Below, one piece after another: positions 50,080 through 64,000 of a stretch of DNA of 64,000 nt. The stretch is from assembly GCF_040183065.1 (NCBI RefSeq), contig NC_091120.1, positions 21,609,708 to 21,673,707 of the forward strand, read 5' to 3'. Every line of letters begins with the position of its first letter. Position 1 is the first letter of the stretch. Source of the stretch: Periplaneta americana. Its lineage: Eukaryota > Arthropoda > Insecta > Blattodea > Blattidae. The position numbers and the translations under genes are program-made. The notes below the pieces were generated by a model, which saw only the letters and a program-made list of their open reading frames with translations, was not told the DNA's origin and did not search any database.

Positions 50080-50218
50080 TTAAAACAAAGGGCAGTAAAT
50101 ATTACATAAAATCCAACTCTTTACATTATGATTACTCATTTTTTTGTATATAATAATGCACTATGTTCTAAGCCACTCATTAAATGTTACGTATTCTGTA
50201 GAGAAGTACAGTGGCGTC

Positions 50219-50842
50219 CCTTCGTTTTTCATAAATAGGGGTAAAACTATTAGTCAATCAAAGGTCATTGTTATACGTTTGTATGTACTATGTACTACGT
50301 TATTGTCTTATGTACCTGCCCCTACTTAGGCGATGCAATCACTGTCAGGCGATTATCTCAGTGAATGGTAGAGAGGATGTGGTGTAAGCAGCCGGGTGAG
50401 TACAAACACTGTACATACTTGTCTTTAAGCATTGGAGGGACCATACACCAGATTCCCCACAAGTTTCAAGTTAATTTTTTGTCTGAGTAAATGTATTATG
50501 AAAGAGTATCAGTCTAAATTACTTAAAAAATATTTTTGTCGTTAATGTTTAAACAATTACTTCATTTAGAGGAGTTACCACTGCAATTACTTACACTTAT
50601 ATTTGTATGTATACATAATATTTAGATGCTAATTATTATTTAAGTTTGTATTTTCATATAAAAAGTGAAAATAAATTTCTTTCTTCTTCTTTACTGTATC
50701 TTTTCATGTTAACATTGAGCATGAGCAAAGTGATCGCCTTATCAGTAACCTATTGAGTGGTGTTCCTGTAGTGGGCGGAGTCAGCTAGCCTTCCAAATTA
50801 GAATATTCTATAACAGAAGTTTCCAATGGAGGGACTCCACTG
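50219..50842. mobile_element. TA-flanked MITE, 624 bp
   Basis: The left end is CAGTGGCGTCCCTTCGTTTTTC and the right end, inverted, is CAGTGGAGTCCCTCCATTGG. Both are flanked by TA. GAGGGACCATACACCAGATT near 50430 repeats part of the end. It lies 140 bp upstream, in gene direction, of the CtBP exon at 50076. Confidence 0.78.
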
Positions 50843-50883
50843 TATTGTTATATAGTTCAATACACAGTCCTTCAAGATTTCAA

Positions 50884-50920
50884 ATACAATAAAACCTCTC
50901 TATTAGAGAAAATTGTTCAT
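50884..50920. mobile_element. Isolated pogo-like end
   Basis: TACAATAAAACCTCTCTATT has the layout of pogo-type ends (CAGTAAAACCTC). A partner was not found. Confidence 0.3.
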
Positions 50921-51320
50921 CAAGATACTTTCTGTGGTTTCGTGGTTTACAGCTATAAAGAATGGAGGTGGAGTGCGACAGTATACTGTCACAGCTCCAG
51001 AAAAATAAAAAAATCACTATGATAGATAATAGCGATTTTGTCATAGTGGGACTTTTGTGTTCAGATGATTCTTGGCGATTGTAAATGTTTCTCATCACGA
51101 GCTGACATGTTTATGTTCATCAAGATGTTTTGTGTTCATTGCTTTTCTGCGAACTGATATATCTATACCATGTCTTATATCAACAATATTGATTAGCTGG
51201 GTAAGTATAAACAAACAAGAACATTTATGAATGATTAGACGAATCATTCATTGAAGACTATAGTGAGTGTATTGCAGCTTGAGTATCAATGAGTTACCAA
51301 CGTTAACTTTTCGAGTGGGT

Positions 51321-51613
51321 AAAAGGTAAAGGTAAAGGTATCCCCGTAACATGCCATGAAGGCACTTGAGGGGCATGGAGGTAGAGCCCCATGCTTTCCA
51401 TGACCTCGGCACTAGAATGAGGTGGTGTGGTCGGCACCATGCTCTGACCGCCTTTTACCTCCGGGAAAGACCCGGTACTCAATTTTATAGGAGGCTGAGT
51501 GAACCTCGGGGCCGTTCTGAAAGTCTGGCAACGAGAAAAAATTCTGTCACCACCTGGGATCGAACCCCGGACCTTTCAGTCCGTAGCCAGCTGCTCTACC
51601 AACTGAGCTACGA
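51321..51613 (-). mobile_element. tRNA-derived SINE, family 5
   Basis: Minus strand: head GTAGCTCAGTTGGTAGAGCA (A box), GGTTCGATCCC (B box, about 51557-51567), a long GC-rich body and an (AAAGGT)n-type end at 51331-51340. Its tail lacks the GTCGTTAAATAA motif of the other SINEs. Confidence 0.92.
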
Positions 51614-52199
51614 CAAAAATTAATTAGCCCTAGATCCCAGTTAGGTTGTCACGTTCTCTGGACTCCGGAACTGTCACATAACTATACAGTATGTACATCA
51701 GTCACCTTTACTGTGTGTCACTTATTGGTCAGAGGTGGCGATTTCTCGGAGCTGTGATTTTGGAACTATAGTCACAGAAGAAACCAGTGACAAACCTTTC
51801 ACAGTAATAAAACTTCAAGTCTTCAAATCACACCCTACCCCTAATACAGAAAAATCTTCTCTCTATACAATTAATACAGAACAATCTTCTGTTTACATAA
51901 TATACTAATGTGGAAACAGAAACAAAGAGAAATTAATGCTCTTATACTTAACAATTATTATTAAATCAAATTAAATTTTTTCTTATGATTAAACAAATTT
52001 AGTATATCAGTTTTAGAATTGTGTACTGTCTACAGATCACATAAATAACATACACCTCCTAGACAGGTCTATTACATTACCTGCAAAGCTAAATTATGAC
52101 ATGGGCGAGAAATGACCAGCGAATACTGCTGGGAGTCCTCTCATTCAGAGACAGCTTCTTTCACATGCCATACATCTATGACAACCCAGTTTTATTTTT

Positions 52200-53520
52200 T
52201 TAAAGCAAGCTCTTGAAAATCCATAACACATGCAAACCTCGGCAAATAATAACCATTTGACCACTGGGGACAATTTGCAAACATAGAAACACAAATTGGC
52301 AGAATGCAGATGTCTCTGTTATCAACATAATGACATCTGCAATAAAGAGTCTGGGATACTTATAATGTATTGCAGGCTTCAGTTGATACAAAGTCTTGTT
52401 ACTCCTTCACACCAATTTTTGAATGGTTGAATGGAAGAGAAGGTCTTATGGTTTTACCTCTGCAGTAAAAATAAATCTTTTAAATAAAATTAAATAAATA
52501 ATAAATAAAATAAATAAACTTTTCAAAAGCCACTGCAAGAAAGTAGGGCTCTGCTACACTAATTGTCATACTGTTGCAATTTGAGCTGTATGGTGGATGG
52601 ATGTCCAGCCAAAATCTGCAATTTTGGCACATGCCTGGGAAGACAGTGAAAGAGCAGCTGTTGTCATCAACAATAATGACATCTGCAGTAAAGAGTCTGA
52701 GATCTTACAAACAGATTGCACATCTTAATTCATCTCAGGTCGTGTCACACCTGCACATCAACTTTTCAAAAGCTACTGTAAGAAAGTAGGGCTCTGCTAC
52801 ACTAGAATTGTCGTACTTTTCCAATTTTGGCTGTATGATGGATGGATGTCCAGCCAAAATCTGCAATTTTGGCACATGCCTGGGAAGACAGTAAAAGGAT
52901 GGCTGTTGTCATCAAGAATAATGACATCTGCAGTAAAGAGTCTAGGATCTTACAAACAGATTGCACATCTTACTTCATCTCATGTCGTGTCACACCTGCA
53001 CATCAACTTTTCAAAAGCTACTGTAAGAAAGGGCTTTGCTACACTAGAATTGTCGTACTTTTCTAATTTTGGCTGTATGATGGATGGATGTCCAGCCAAA
53101 ATCTGCAATTTTGGCACATGCCTGGGAAGACAGTGAAAGGACGGCTGTTGTCATCAAGAATAATGACATCTGCAGTAAAGAGTCTAGGATCTTACAAATA
53201 TATTGCACATCTTAATTCATCTCATGTCGTGTCCCACCTCCACATCAACTTTTCAAAAGCTACTGTTCCTTTAACAATTTTACTGCTCCGAAAATGACGA
53301 CCTTCCACATTCTACCTGATGTGACAATAAAGTCACTCAGGAGCCAATTTAGCCTGTAAAGTGAATGGGTGTCCAGCCAAAGTCTATAAATTTGGCATAT
53401 TCCTGGCAAGACAGAAGATGGCTGTTGTTATCTGAAATGACCTTTGCAGTAAAGAGTCTGGAATACTTTTATAATGGAATGCAGATCATAGTTGATCTAA
53501 GGTCTCACAATAGTGGGTGA
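52200..53520. repeat. About 243-bp minisatellite, five diverging units
   Basis: GGATGTCCAGCC recurs at about 52600, 52845 and 53087, with diverged units at both sides (52200-52560, 53367-53520). Each unit carries TTTTGGCACATGCCTGGGAA, then AATGACATCTGCAGTAAAGA. The central three are about 95 percent identical. Open frames across them merely repeat. Confidence 0.9.
52418..52525 (+). mobile_element. LINE 3' end inside the minisatellite
   Basis: GAATGGAAGAGAAGGTCTTATG, then a CTCTGCAGTAAAAATAAAT end and a run of AAATAA units, looks like the CR1/Jockey-like 3' UTR at 49150-49220, interrupting the first repeat units. Confidence 0.6.
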
Positions 53521-54270
53521 CATTTATTGTTGATCATTCTTCTAGAGAATTCACAAGAGGAATGTCTTTGACATCTCAGAAAATAATTCTTTTCACCCAC
53601 CACGATAATATTCCCTAGTTTTAGCACATCACATGTTCAGACTGCAGTCCATTTTGCTTACATAGTGGTCAGGAATGGGTTCCCGTGAAAATCAATGAGA
53701 TGAAACTGCAGGGCAGTCTATAATGTCATCAATGATTAAGCCAAGACAGCCAATCAATATGCTCATTGTTTTGGTAACATATCACATCATGTTCCTGTCC
53801 TCTTGAATGATTTCAGTCACTTGTTCTAATTTGATATCAGTACTGGTATTCACGGGACGACCAACTCTAATTTCGTAACAGATGTTTATTCATTCTTCAT
53901 CAAACATCAATTCATTTTTTAACTATTTGATATTGCATCACCTCACGAATTTCACTTCCCAATAAACCATGTATGTACCTTTTAAAACATTACATTCAAA
54001 TTATAGATGATCGAGACTCTGTGGTCTTTTCTATTACACACACACTTCTTCTTCCAATATTCCAAATCTAAGCAGGTAGAATCTTGTCTTTCCGTGGTTT
54101 GCAACTATAGCAACAACTGTTACTGAAATGTATGTTACCAGTATTACATTTTTGAATGAAGGGAAGAAAGAATTGTTCACTGCACTTTCAGATGTGTTCG
54201 TCCATAGTTCTTGCCAATTACGCGTCTTTATGTTTATTTTTTCTCACTAGCAATCATGTTCACATGTTTC
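53521..54270. other. Intronic DNA, nothing recognised
   Basis: AT-rich CtBP intron without features that I can name. Confidence 0.4.
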
Positions 54271-54289
54271 CTTTTATAAACAACTTACT

Positions 54290-54363
54290 CCATCTGCTGC
54301 AGCTTCTTTTGCCAATTTGTTGGCTAGTTCATTGCCATGGATTCCTGTGTATAAATAAATGTT
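54290..54363 (-). pseudogene. LINE RNase H fragment
   Basis: The minus strand reads YTGIHGNELANKLAKEAAAD, matching the last RNase H block (HxGxxGNExADxLAK) of insect LINEs. It is cut at its 5' side by TACAGGGTGAACC, which looks like the end of another repeat. Confidence 0.75.
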
Positions 54364-56528
54364 ATACAGGGTGAACCAAAAAAAACTTGACGGTTTTGAA
54401 AATAAAGTAACACTTATGAGGAAATTGTAAATATTTACTTTTTCACAGACATACATCCTTCTTTTTATGGAGAACTAACATACTTCTTGAAAATAACACG
54501 TCATGGGTGTCTATCACTGGGATTAATACGCCCTTGTAGTTTGTCTGTAAAGATGATATAACCTGCTGCAACATGTTCAGAATTTCTCAAATGCATTAAT
54601 TCAGTTTTCTGGCTGGAGGAACAACTGGATAATACCCACGGCAGAGCAATGTCGATAGTCGACGTTACTCGCTGGCCACTAGTCACCGGGCCGTACCGAG
54701 CCGTGTCAAACAGAAGACAATCGAAATGGTGGTAGTAAAATTCGCGACTATATTCTTAAATAAATCACTCTATTAGTCAAGTGCAAGATTTATCCAGTAC
54801 AACGACGGTGTTTTGAATGCACTAAAAGAAAATGCTTATGTAGTAAGATCTTAAAGTAGGTTATGACAACGAAATAAAGAGGAAAAAGGTGTGGTTCACA
54901 GAATATCATTTAAATAACGGAAAGTAAATTTCCGGTTAATGTTCAACAAAGCATTAATTACATAATTATGACCGCGTTGCAGTTTCATTTGTGACCTAGA
55001 CAAAATATCTAGCATTTTACGAAAAAAAAAAAAAAAAACTTTTAGGGGCGATGAAATTATTCACCGCTTTAATTATATTATCATCTATCAATATTACGAA
55101 ACAAAAACTGTCATAAAGGCCATGACCGACTAGAAACATCGATACCGAAGAGATAAATCCATTTGGCCGTGATGAAACAAAAGAAAATGCGAGAGAGATT
55201 TTAGTTCGAGATAAAATGGACACACAATTTTGATGACCATACTGTTAGTAACTGGAGATCGCTTGTAAGATCTGTCTTAATCTTCTATGTAGAAATGTCG
55301 TCCAAGCAAATTGGTGGTCCAGGGAAAAATCATTGCAATAGATGACAGTAATAACAGTGGTGCTATCTCTCAGTAATGTTCAGAACGAAGGAGGTAGAGA
55401 GAAAAAGAAACAAATTTATCCTTCTAACGACACCACAGACCAAAATCATGTTCTTATGTTGGCAACATTGTGTATGTAGTTAAATTTGGTGGTAAACGTA
55501 ACGGCACGGTTCAAAGCTACCGTGGTAATTCTCCAGTATGGCGCTGGCTGGATATTGCTGATAAACTTTTGTGTTTTAAATAGCTCCACAAAAAATTAAC
55601 TGGTTCTGGTGAAGTCGGAAGAGTGGGCAGACTAGTTCACATCCCTAAAACGAGAAATGACTCTCCCTGGAAACATTTCACTGAGAACTCCCATGGCAAA
55701 GGCATGCAGCATGAGCAGAAACTCCATCTTGCTGGAACCATAAGTGATGACAGTGACAAGGACTGGTATCATGACTCAGGAATATTTGTAGCACTCAACA
55801 TTTACTGTTACAATACAGGCCTCATGTTAAAAAATACGGACAGATAATTCAGTTGGAGGAAATGGCGTACTGTACTGTCACTTTTGTGCTATGCAAAGGA
55901 CATACACACCAGAGCCCTATTTCAAGTGAATTTAAGGTAATGGTGGATAGTATTACTGACATAGACGATTGATTTCAGAATCATTTTTAAAAGCAGTAAG
56001 TTATTTGCAGCACATGCACAAGAATTGACATCAGGGTAAGATAATTAATATCTGTATAGAAAGGGGCTCGGTAATTTTTATGTAAAAATAACAACAGTAA
56101 GTAAATATACAGAGTTGAAGTAATATAACTGTTCAGATTTTCACTTATTTTAGCTTACTCCTTGGATAGAGTACAACAGAAAATTCTAATACTGTGTTAG
56201 TCCCAAATGAATATTTTCCTCAGAAAAAAAATCCCCTAAAATTTTACTCGATAAGCAACATCAGTATGATTCTAATTTTTACTCTTACTATTAGAGAAAA
56301 TGAAAAGGAATTATTTATCCCTTTGCAGTTTTTCAATAAAATGGACGGTTTCTTGAAAACTGAACAATAAGATTAATATGTATTGTTATTTTCTGACATT
56401 AGGAATGTCTGGCAACTCTATTCAAGTGAATAAGGGATGGAACTCTGCTGAGTGCAGGTATGTCTTTGTATGTGAGTTAGCGACATACTATTACCGAACT
56501 ATGCAGACTTTCTAATTAATGATGCACT
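54364..56528. other. Intronic DNA with an unassigned open frame
   Basis: No named repeat beyond the ACAGGGTGAACC-type end at 54367. A plus-strand 75-codon frame at 55623-55847 (MGRLVHIPKTRND, then SDDSDKDWYHDSG) has a protein-like composition, but I do not recognise it. Confidence 0.35.
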
Positions 56529-56809
56529 TAAGGGGTTAGGCACAGCTTAAAGAAGTAAAATTTCGGAAACATTCAACATTTTTTTCCTCCATTACTGTAT
56601 CTTGTACAGTAAAATAAATAAAAAAAACTCTGTTACACGTTTTGTAATTAAGGGGTTAGGTACAGCTTACGCAGTAAAATTTTTGGAAACATTCAACATT
56701 TTTTTTCCTCCATTACTGTATCTTGTACAATAATGAAAATTAGTATGTCTTAAAACACTGTCCTTCTGCTATATGATAAACATATTTTTACGATTAAAAA
56801 ATGTTTATA

Positions 56810-56840
<31 letters not shown>

Positions 56841-57441
56841 CAAAATTCAAAATTCACTGTGCAGTGATTAAGCGTTTCCCTCATAAATAAAAAAGTATTC
56901 AACATTCTGTGATGAAATTTTCTGTGTGTATTTATACATGTCATATTTACTACAATATGATGAAAAATCACTTCTCTATCTTTGATAGATTGTCTGATAA
57001 AAAATAAATTCATTTTAAAAAATGGTCAAATATCAGTATTTTCTTCAAACACAAAATTAAAAAAAAAAAAAATTTATTAAGGAATGTAGTTGAAAGAGCA
57101 TGATATTGTAAACATAAGTTTCAACAATAAAATAAAAGAGAGAGAACATGAAAAAGTTAACAAGTGTATGAGTTATGAGGGAAACGCTTCATCACTGCAC
57201 AGTGAACTGCCACCATTTTTAATTTTGAAAAAAAAAAAAAAAAAAAAGGTAAATAATTTTTTAAATCGTAATATATATAGCAGAAGAACAGTGTTTTACA
57301 CATATTAATTTTCATTACTGTACAAGATATAGTAATGGTGGAAAAAAAAATGTTGAATATTTCCAAAAATTTTACTGCTAGCTGTACCTAACCCCTTAAT
57401 TACAAAACGTGTAACAGGGTTTTTTTATTTATTTTACTGTA
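56529..57441. repeat. Large palindrome with about 275-bp arms
   Basis: The left arm 56608-56885 and right arm 57175-57441 pair almost throughout, for example CTGTTACACGTTTTGTAATT, then AAGGGGTTAGGTACAGC, and ATTACTGTATCTTGTACA; the inner arms carry GGGAAACGCTT and TTCACTGTGCAG. The spacer is about 290 bp. An extra direct copy of part of the left arm (56529-56607) precedes it. An (AT)n run lies at 56807-56832. Confidence 0.9.
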
Positions 57442-59445
<2,004 letters not shown>

Positions 59446-59700
59446 AATTGAGGACCGTTTTTGCAAAACTTGCTAACTGCAAAATTTACAAAATTGGGAT
59501 TTTGGTGGATTCGTTAACATAAAGCAGGCCTCTATACGATGTTAAAGTTATCTTAGTAAAATTGCATTATTTCTCTTCATTGTAGTGTGTCAAAGTGTGA
59601 TGGTTGCACCTATAACCTATTTGTCTCCATTCAGTTTTTTGTCTCTCCTGTAAAATGTAGTTTTTTCAGTTAGCAAGTTTTGCAAAAACGGTCCTCAATT
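59446..59700. mobile_element. 255-bp MITE with 34-bp inverted ends
   Basis: AATTGAGGACCGTTTTTGCA plus AAACTTGCTAACTG at the left recurs inverted, without mismatch, at the right end. AATT next to both ends may be target or terminus. The interior has no coding capacity. Confidence 0.9.
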
Positions 59701-61300
59701 TGTCCACGTTTTTCATATTGAAGTATTATTTATTCATTTTTGTTTCATATGGTCTCATGTTGCTGTGAGAAGCATACTGCAGTGTATGTGATTGTTAAAT
59801 GTGTAAATGCTGTTTATCCAGATACATCCTTCATTTTGTTAATTGTAATAGCAATGAACTTATCAAGCAAGTTATTAAATTCCATGGATTAGACTTACCA
59901 CCGATTCTGTGGCAGACTTGTTTCTGTGAAATTTAATGTCCGACATGCAAACGTATGTTTGACTATTTGTAACAAAGAATTGTTAAAGAAAATTAGATCG
60001 TGATAAATATGTAAAAGCTACAGAAGTGATATAAATGGCGAAGTTGGTCTAAAGAGTTCGTTGGTGAGAAAAATTGAAAATTCAACTGCATGCCTGAAGA
60101 AAAATATTACAATTCATTTTAAAATTGAAGATCCTAAAATTAATTTTATATTATTTTATTTTAGGTAACAAATTGCATAATATTATATTTAGTTATTTGA
60201 TCAAAATTCATCAGTTCAACAAAAGACATCACATAGTGAGAAGTAACATTGCCAAAAGCCTCAGAAATTTTGAAAATTTTGAAACTATGAAAAAGTACCA
60301 TGTCTCTCAGATGAAGGTTCCAACAAATGTGCTAACATCATTACAACCAATAGGAAGATGAACATTGGCTTCGTTACTGACTTAACAGTATGTTTTGAAA
60401 GAAGTGATGCAAGGAGCAAAGAAGTAGATCGTGAAAAAAAGAGGCACTATGAACCCTGCTACAAATACCTGGAAGAAAGTACAGCACACCTGAAAATCAT
60501 TGGGAGGCGATTGGGTTATTGTTTGGAGCATGTGGAACTATTTTAAAATTGTGTAAATTTTGCCCATATTGACATATATCTCCAGGACATATCTATACAA
60601 ATTTTAATTTACTCTTTGTTGATTGTAAATCACCATTTGTGTTGTTGTTCTCGAATGGTAATTAAAAGTTGATTTGCATTAATTCTTTATTTAGCTCTCC
60701 AATAAAGTGCTTAAATGTTGTTCTTCTTCCTATTATCGTAGTCCAGTTTGTTACAGAGGAGATGGTGCTGTTTGTTCAAAATTTCATTTTTGTTACATAT
60801 TGGGCAGTTTGGGTGCAGCATAACTCCACCTTCTCGTGGTGCACCTGGTTAATACTAAGAGAGTTACAATACAGCAAGCTTCTCATCGAGAACTAAAAAT
60901 GGAAAACAACTGAAATGCAGGAGGGATGTTACAGGGCAAGAAGACCATTATAGAAAGCTCACTGCATGAACACAACAAATCATCATTTGTACAGTTTTAT
61001 TAATGAATAAATACATAATTCCGTTATAGAAATGACTGCTAAAACTAAAGGGAGGAAAAAAATTTAACTACGAAGAAATATTGTTGTTTGTATATATACA
61101 CAAGAAATTAATTATATGGCTGTAACCAAATGGTATCCCTTGTTATAGGGCAGTTATCCCTTCCCAGATTCTCTCTCTCTAGTAATTTACAGTTCATCAA
61201 AATTTGTCCAATCAGAAGCTGCATAATACTTGGTTGGATATGCAGGTAACAAGGTAAAAGATGCTTGCATTAGAAAACAGGCTAAAAATAGGAATATGTC
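59701..61300. other. Intronic DNA, nothing recognised
   Basis: AT-rich with several short plus-strand frames (60125-60361, 60358-60546) that I cannot assign. Confidence 0.35.
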
Positions 61301-61304
61301 TTAT

Positions 61305-61450
61305 ATATCTTTCTCGTGTTAAAATTATCATACCTGGTTAACATGTTTCAGTCTGTTATCGACCTTCTTCAGTTCATGTCAGTTCTGAAGAAGGTCGATA
61401 CCAGACCGAAACATTTTAACCAGGTACGATAGAGTTTAACACGAGAAACA
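61305..61450. repeat. Hairpin repeat with about 65-bp arms
   Basis: ACCTGGTTAACATGTTTCAG, then TATCGACCTTCTTCAG at the left pairs with inverted ACCTGGTTAAAATGTTTCGG, then TATCGACCTTCTTCAG. TTTCTCGTGTTAAA forms the outer base. The loop is short. Confidence 0.88.
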
Positions 61451-62794
61451 CATATAATACATATTCCGAAGTGATATACTGTTAAAAGTTGTGTAATCAA
61501 AATATATATATTAAAAATAGGTATTATCGATTTTTTAAGTAGTATTAGGCCATACAGATCACGAACATACAACATGTAAATAATAGTATGTGAGTCATAA
61601 AAAAGGAAACCTGAAAGAAAATTAAATTACACGAATTTGTAAAAAAAATTGCATGGAAAATAATAGCAAAATAAAATTATGAAAGCCAACGACCAAAAAA
61701 AAAAAAAAAAATTACAATAACCAAACAGATATTAAACATTAAAAAGTTGCATAAACTAACAAACCTTTGTAAGACCTCTTGAAAACCATAAAAGAGAAAA
61801 TCATGTTAATACACAATAAAATTAAAATATCTCAATTGCTTGGACTAAAAATAATGACAAAATGTGTTAACAGCATATTAATATTTACACATTCCAACAA
61901 TTACATCAATATTCTTACATCATCTTGAATCAAACAGATTATGTGGCGAAAGCTTTGAGAATTAGACCCATTTAGAAATTATTTTCCATTGCTCTTTGGC
62001 ACCACACTAGACTTTATAAAATATCATTCTACACGAAATCTGAGAGTTTTCCACAATGTGGTTATCACAGTTCTATGGCAGAGCTGCAAGTGAGACAATA
62101 CAAGTCGTTGCGCACAAGCTGAACAAACACTCTTGTCCCACGTGGATTCAATGGACAGCACTGACAACAGGTCTTCAAGGGTGTAATGAGTATGCACAGT
62201 CGTCCATTTGTTGTATTAATGGTATGCTGCATGCATGTCACACAGGTAAGATAAAGAATGCAGGTAGATGATAACTTCAGTATCAGGAGAAAGCCAGTTT
62301 GTGTACGGTTAAACAATTCCTTCAATGAACTTACTGTAATGCATACGTACGGAACATTTCAGAGGAAGGGGGGGGGGGTGTATGTACAGTCCCAGAAACA
62401 AAAAATGGCCCGACTCTTGAAGCTCCTTACAGAGCATGAACCACAACAATTTAACACAGTTTTCAACCCAGTATTCTCTGAGTAGTATTACAGAAAGGTA
62501 TTTCACAACTAATGCGAAAAGCACGAAATTAATCTGAAAATAAGATCAAATTAACGCCTAAGAGTCAACTCCAATTATGACAAGAATTCCCATAGCTCTG
62601 TGCTAGCAAGCTTGCTCAGACTGCAAAGTTCAGAATTTGGATACTGCTGAGGAAAGACCTTTTTAAATTAATTACCAGGTTAATTTAATTTACCACCATT
62701 CTATTTTACTGCACTACTTATAAATATTCATCTACTATTAAGAATAAACCTATTTTAAACGCATCTTTTCAAATGCTTTTTGGGTTACGACAAC
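61451..62794. other. Intronic DNA, nothing recognised
   Basis: AT-rich with A-runs and a G-run near 62369. Two overlapping frames at 62056-62325 on both strands are not recognisable. Confidence 0.35.
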
Positions 62795-63347
62795 AATCGA
62801 CATGAAATGGATTTCACTAACTCCCAAACTGATCACTTGTGTACCACTTGCTTTGAAGCGTTGAGCATGAAATGGATTACACTAACTCCCAAACTGATCA
62901 CTTGTGTATCACTTGCTTTGAAGCATTGAACATGAAATGGATTTCACTAACGCATGAAATGGATTTCACTAACTCCCAAACTGATCACTTGTGTATCACT
63001 TGCTTTGAAGCGTTGAGCATGAAATGGATTTCACTAACTCCCAAACTGATCACTTGTGTATCACTTGCTTTGAAGCATTGAACATGAAATGGATTTCACT
63101 AACGCCCAAACTGATCACTTGTGTATCACTTACTTTGAAGCACTGAGCATGAAATGGATTTCACTAACTCCCAAGCTGATCACTTGTGTATCACTTGCTT
63201 TGAAGCATTGAGCATGAAATGGATTTAACTGATCACTTGTGTATCACTTGCTTTGAAGCACTGAGCATGAAATGGATTTCAAATGGATTTCACTAACTCC
63301 CAAACTGATCACTTGTGTACCACTTGCTTTGAAGCATTGAGTATGCA
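62795..63347. repeat. 65-bp minisatellite, about eight units
   Basis: Units start GAAATGGATTTCACTAACTC and end CACTTGCTTTGAAGCATTGA. Most are 65 bp, with two partial units (near 62935 and 63225) that show unequal exchange. Variation between units is a few bases. Confidence 0.95.
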
Positions 63348-63437
63348 TAATAAATTGAATCTGGAACTTAGAAAATTGAGGTGTGCCATTTTTTTTCTGG
63401 GATTGTACTAGACAAATGGAAAAGTTGAAACAGCTCG

Positions 63438-63440
<3 letters not shown>

Positions 63441-63470
<30 letters not shown>

Positions 63471-63487
63471 AGTGGGGGGGGGGGGGA
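63441..63487. repeat. (GT)n followed by a G-run
   Basis: About 13 GT units, AGT, then 12 Gs. Confidence 0.95.
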
Positions 63488-64000
63488 AGAAACACTTTTA
63501 GCTTTCCCAACTATGGGACTGCCTCATTGGACAAAGTATAACTAACACATAGAGAAAAATTAATGCTAGACATATTAAACTTACTTTTCACGTTTCCGAA
63601 TACAATCTTCTCTTGCCAAAGCTACTATGTCCTTTCAACATTAACAATTTGTTACTTTATTATTATCCATATGTTAAATAACAACCCTAGGTGAAAGACA
63701 TTGAACTCAAGCACTGCATTTATTCAATAGTTTATTTGTTCAGGTTTCCTTCCCGGTCTGTGCCATTAGAAAATAATATACCCTTACCTCGTGACAGTAC
63801 TTGAAAATGTCTGCTATGAGAAAACTGTGTTTAAGGAAGTTCAGAATAATGTGTTTCCATTAAAAAATTATACCTGCAGCGTTACTTTCATTAAATGGAA
63901 CAAATCACACCTAGAGGAAAATCATGAGGGCTGAATTTGTTTTACGTTTCTGTTTCCTACCACAAAGTTAAAAAATGCTGTTATTACGCAAGTAAAAATA
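63488..64000. other. Nothing recognised up to the window end
   Basis: AT-rich. A minus-strand donor-like CACGAG|GTAAGG near 63787 has no CtBP-like coding sequence before it, so I do not call an exon. Confidence 0.4.

Noticed and set aside
52574-53297. Repeated MSSQNLQFWHMPGKT open frames
   Set aside because: They simply follow the 243-bp minisatellite and lack coding-type variation.
62056-62325. Overlapping open frames that might be a CtBP N-terminal exon
   Set aside because: Neither strand shows the conserved ALLDGRDC or MPILKDVATVAFCD blocks expected there.
62795-63347. CRISPR-like array
   Set aside because: Units are contiguous 65-bp tandem repeats without unique spacers, in an insect genome.
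63760-63800. Possible upstream CtBP exon with CACGAG|GTAAGG donor
   Set aside because: The preceding minus-strand codons contain a stop and do not resemble CtBP.

Overview
This window is animal, almost certainly insect, nuclear DNA. It is AT-rich, has introns of 1.4 to 11 kb, and is packed with tRNA-derived SINEs, non-LTR retrotransposon tails and DNA-transposon relics. The SINE families (tails carrying a GTCGTTAAATAA motif) and the RTE-like and pogo/Tigger-like relics look like a large hemimetabolous insect genome. A cockroach or other blattodean is my best guess, from recollection of similar repeats and not from a search.

One host gene organises the window. The minus strand carries CtBP, the C-terminal binding protein corepressor of the D-isomer 2-hydroxyacid dehydrogenase fold. 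Six constitutive coding exons lie at 58504-58376, 50076-49854, 48477-48353, 37096-36997, 29512-29381 and 27159-26786. All join in frame at canonical splice sites and encode about 360 residues, from the substrate-domain segment VLNEAVGAL to a short C-terminal tail. The first roughly 65 codons and the promoter lie beyond position 64000. A phase-0 donor inside the last of these exons (GT at 26809-26808) matches a phase-0 acceptor 8.7 kb further on. The 23-codon alternative terminal exon there (18089-18021) resembles the end of the long insect CtBP isoform. The window therefore appears to hold both the short and the long tail.

Everything else is intronic or flanking repeat DNA. Region by region: 1-1800 holds RTE-like retrotransposon pieces, one nested in another with a 12-bp target duplication, plus a SINE. 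1980-7140 holds inverted and tandem repeats and a PIF/Harbinger-like element with a MADF-like remnant. 7600-16800 holds four pogo/Tigger-like elements, with transposase pieces in three, and unique AT-rich DNA that may include CtBP 3' UTR. 18000-27200 holds the CtBP alternative exon, SINEs, a TTAA-flanked piggyBac-like element, a 968-bp hAT element with a perfect 8-bp duplication, an RNase H-bearing LINE and several of its short offspring, and the short-isoform end of CtBP. 27400-37000 holds CtBP exons, RTE copies, a 182-bp MITE, a foldback element split by an RTE copy, and a hAT MITE. 37400-47000 holds a pogo-like MITE with a SINE inside it, an internally deleted RTE-like element, a mariner-like element filled with a minisatellite, and a Harbinger-like element holding a DUF7869-like pseudogene. 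47500-64000 holds more TA-flanked MITEs, LINE 3' ends, CtBP exons, minisatellites, a large palindrome and hairpins.

No functional RNA gene, CRISPR array or prokaryotic or viral gene was seen. Apart from CtBP no intact gene is convincing; every other coding trace is a fragment of a mobile element or unassigned.
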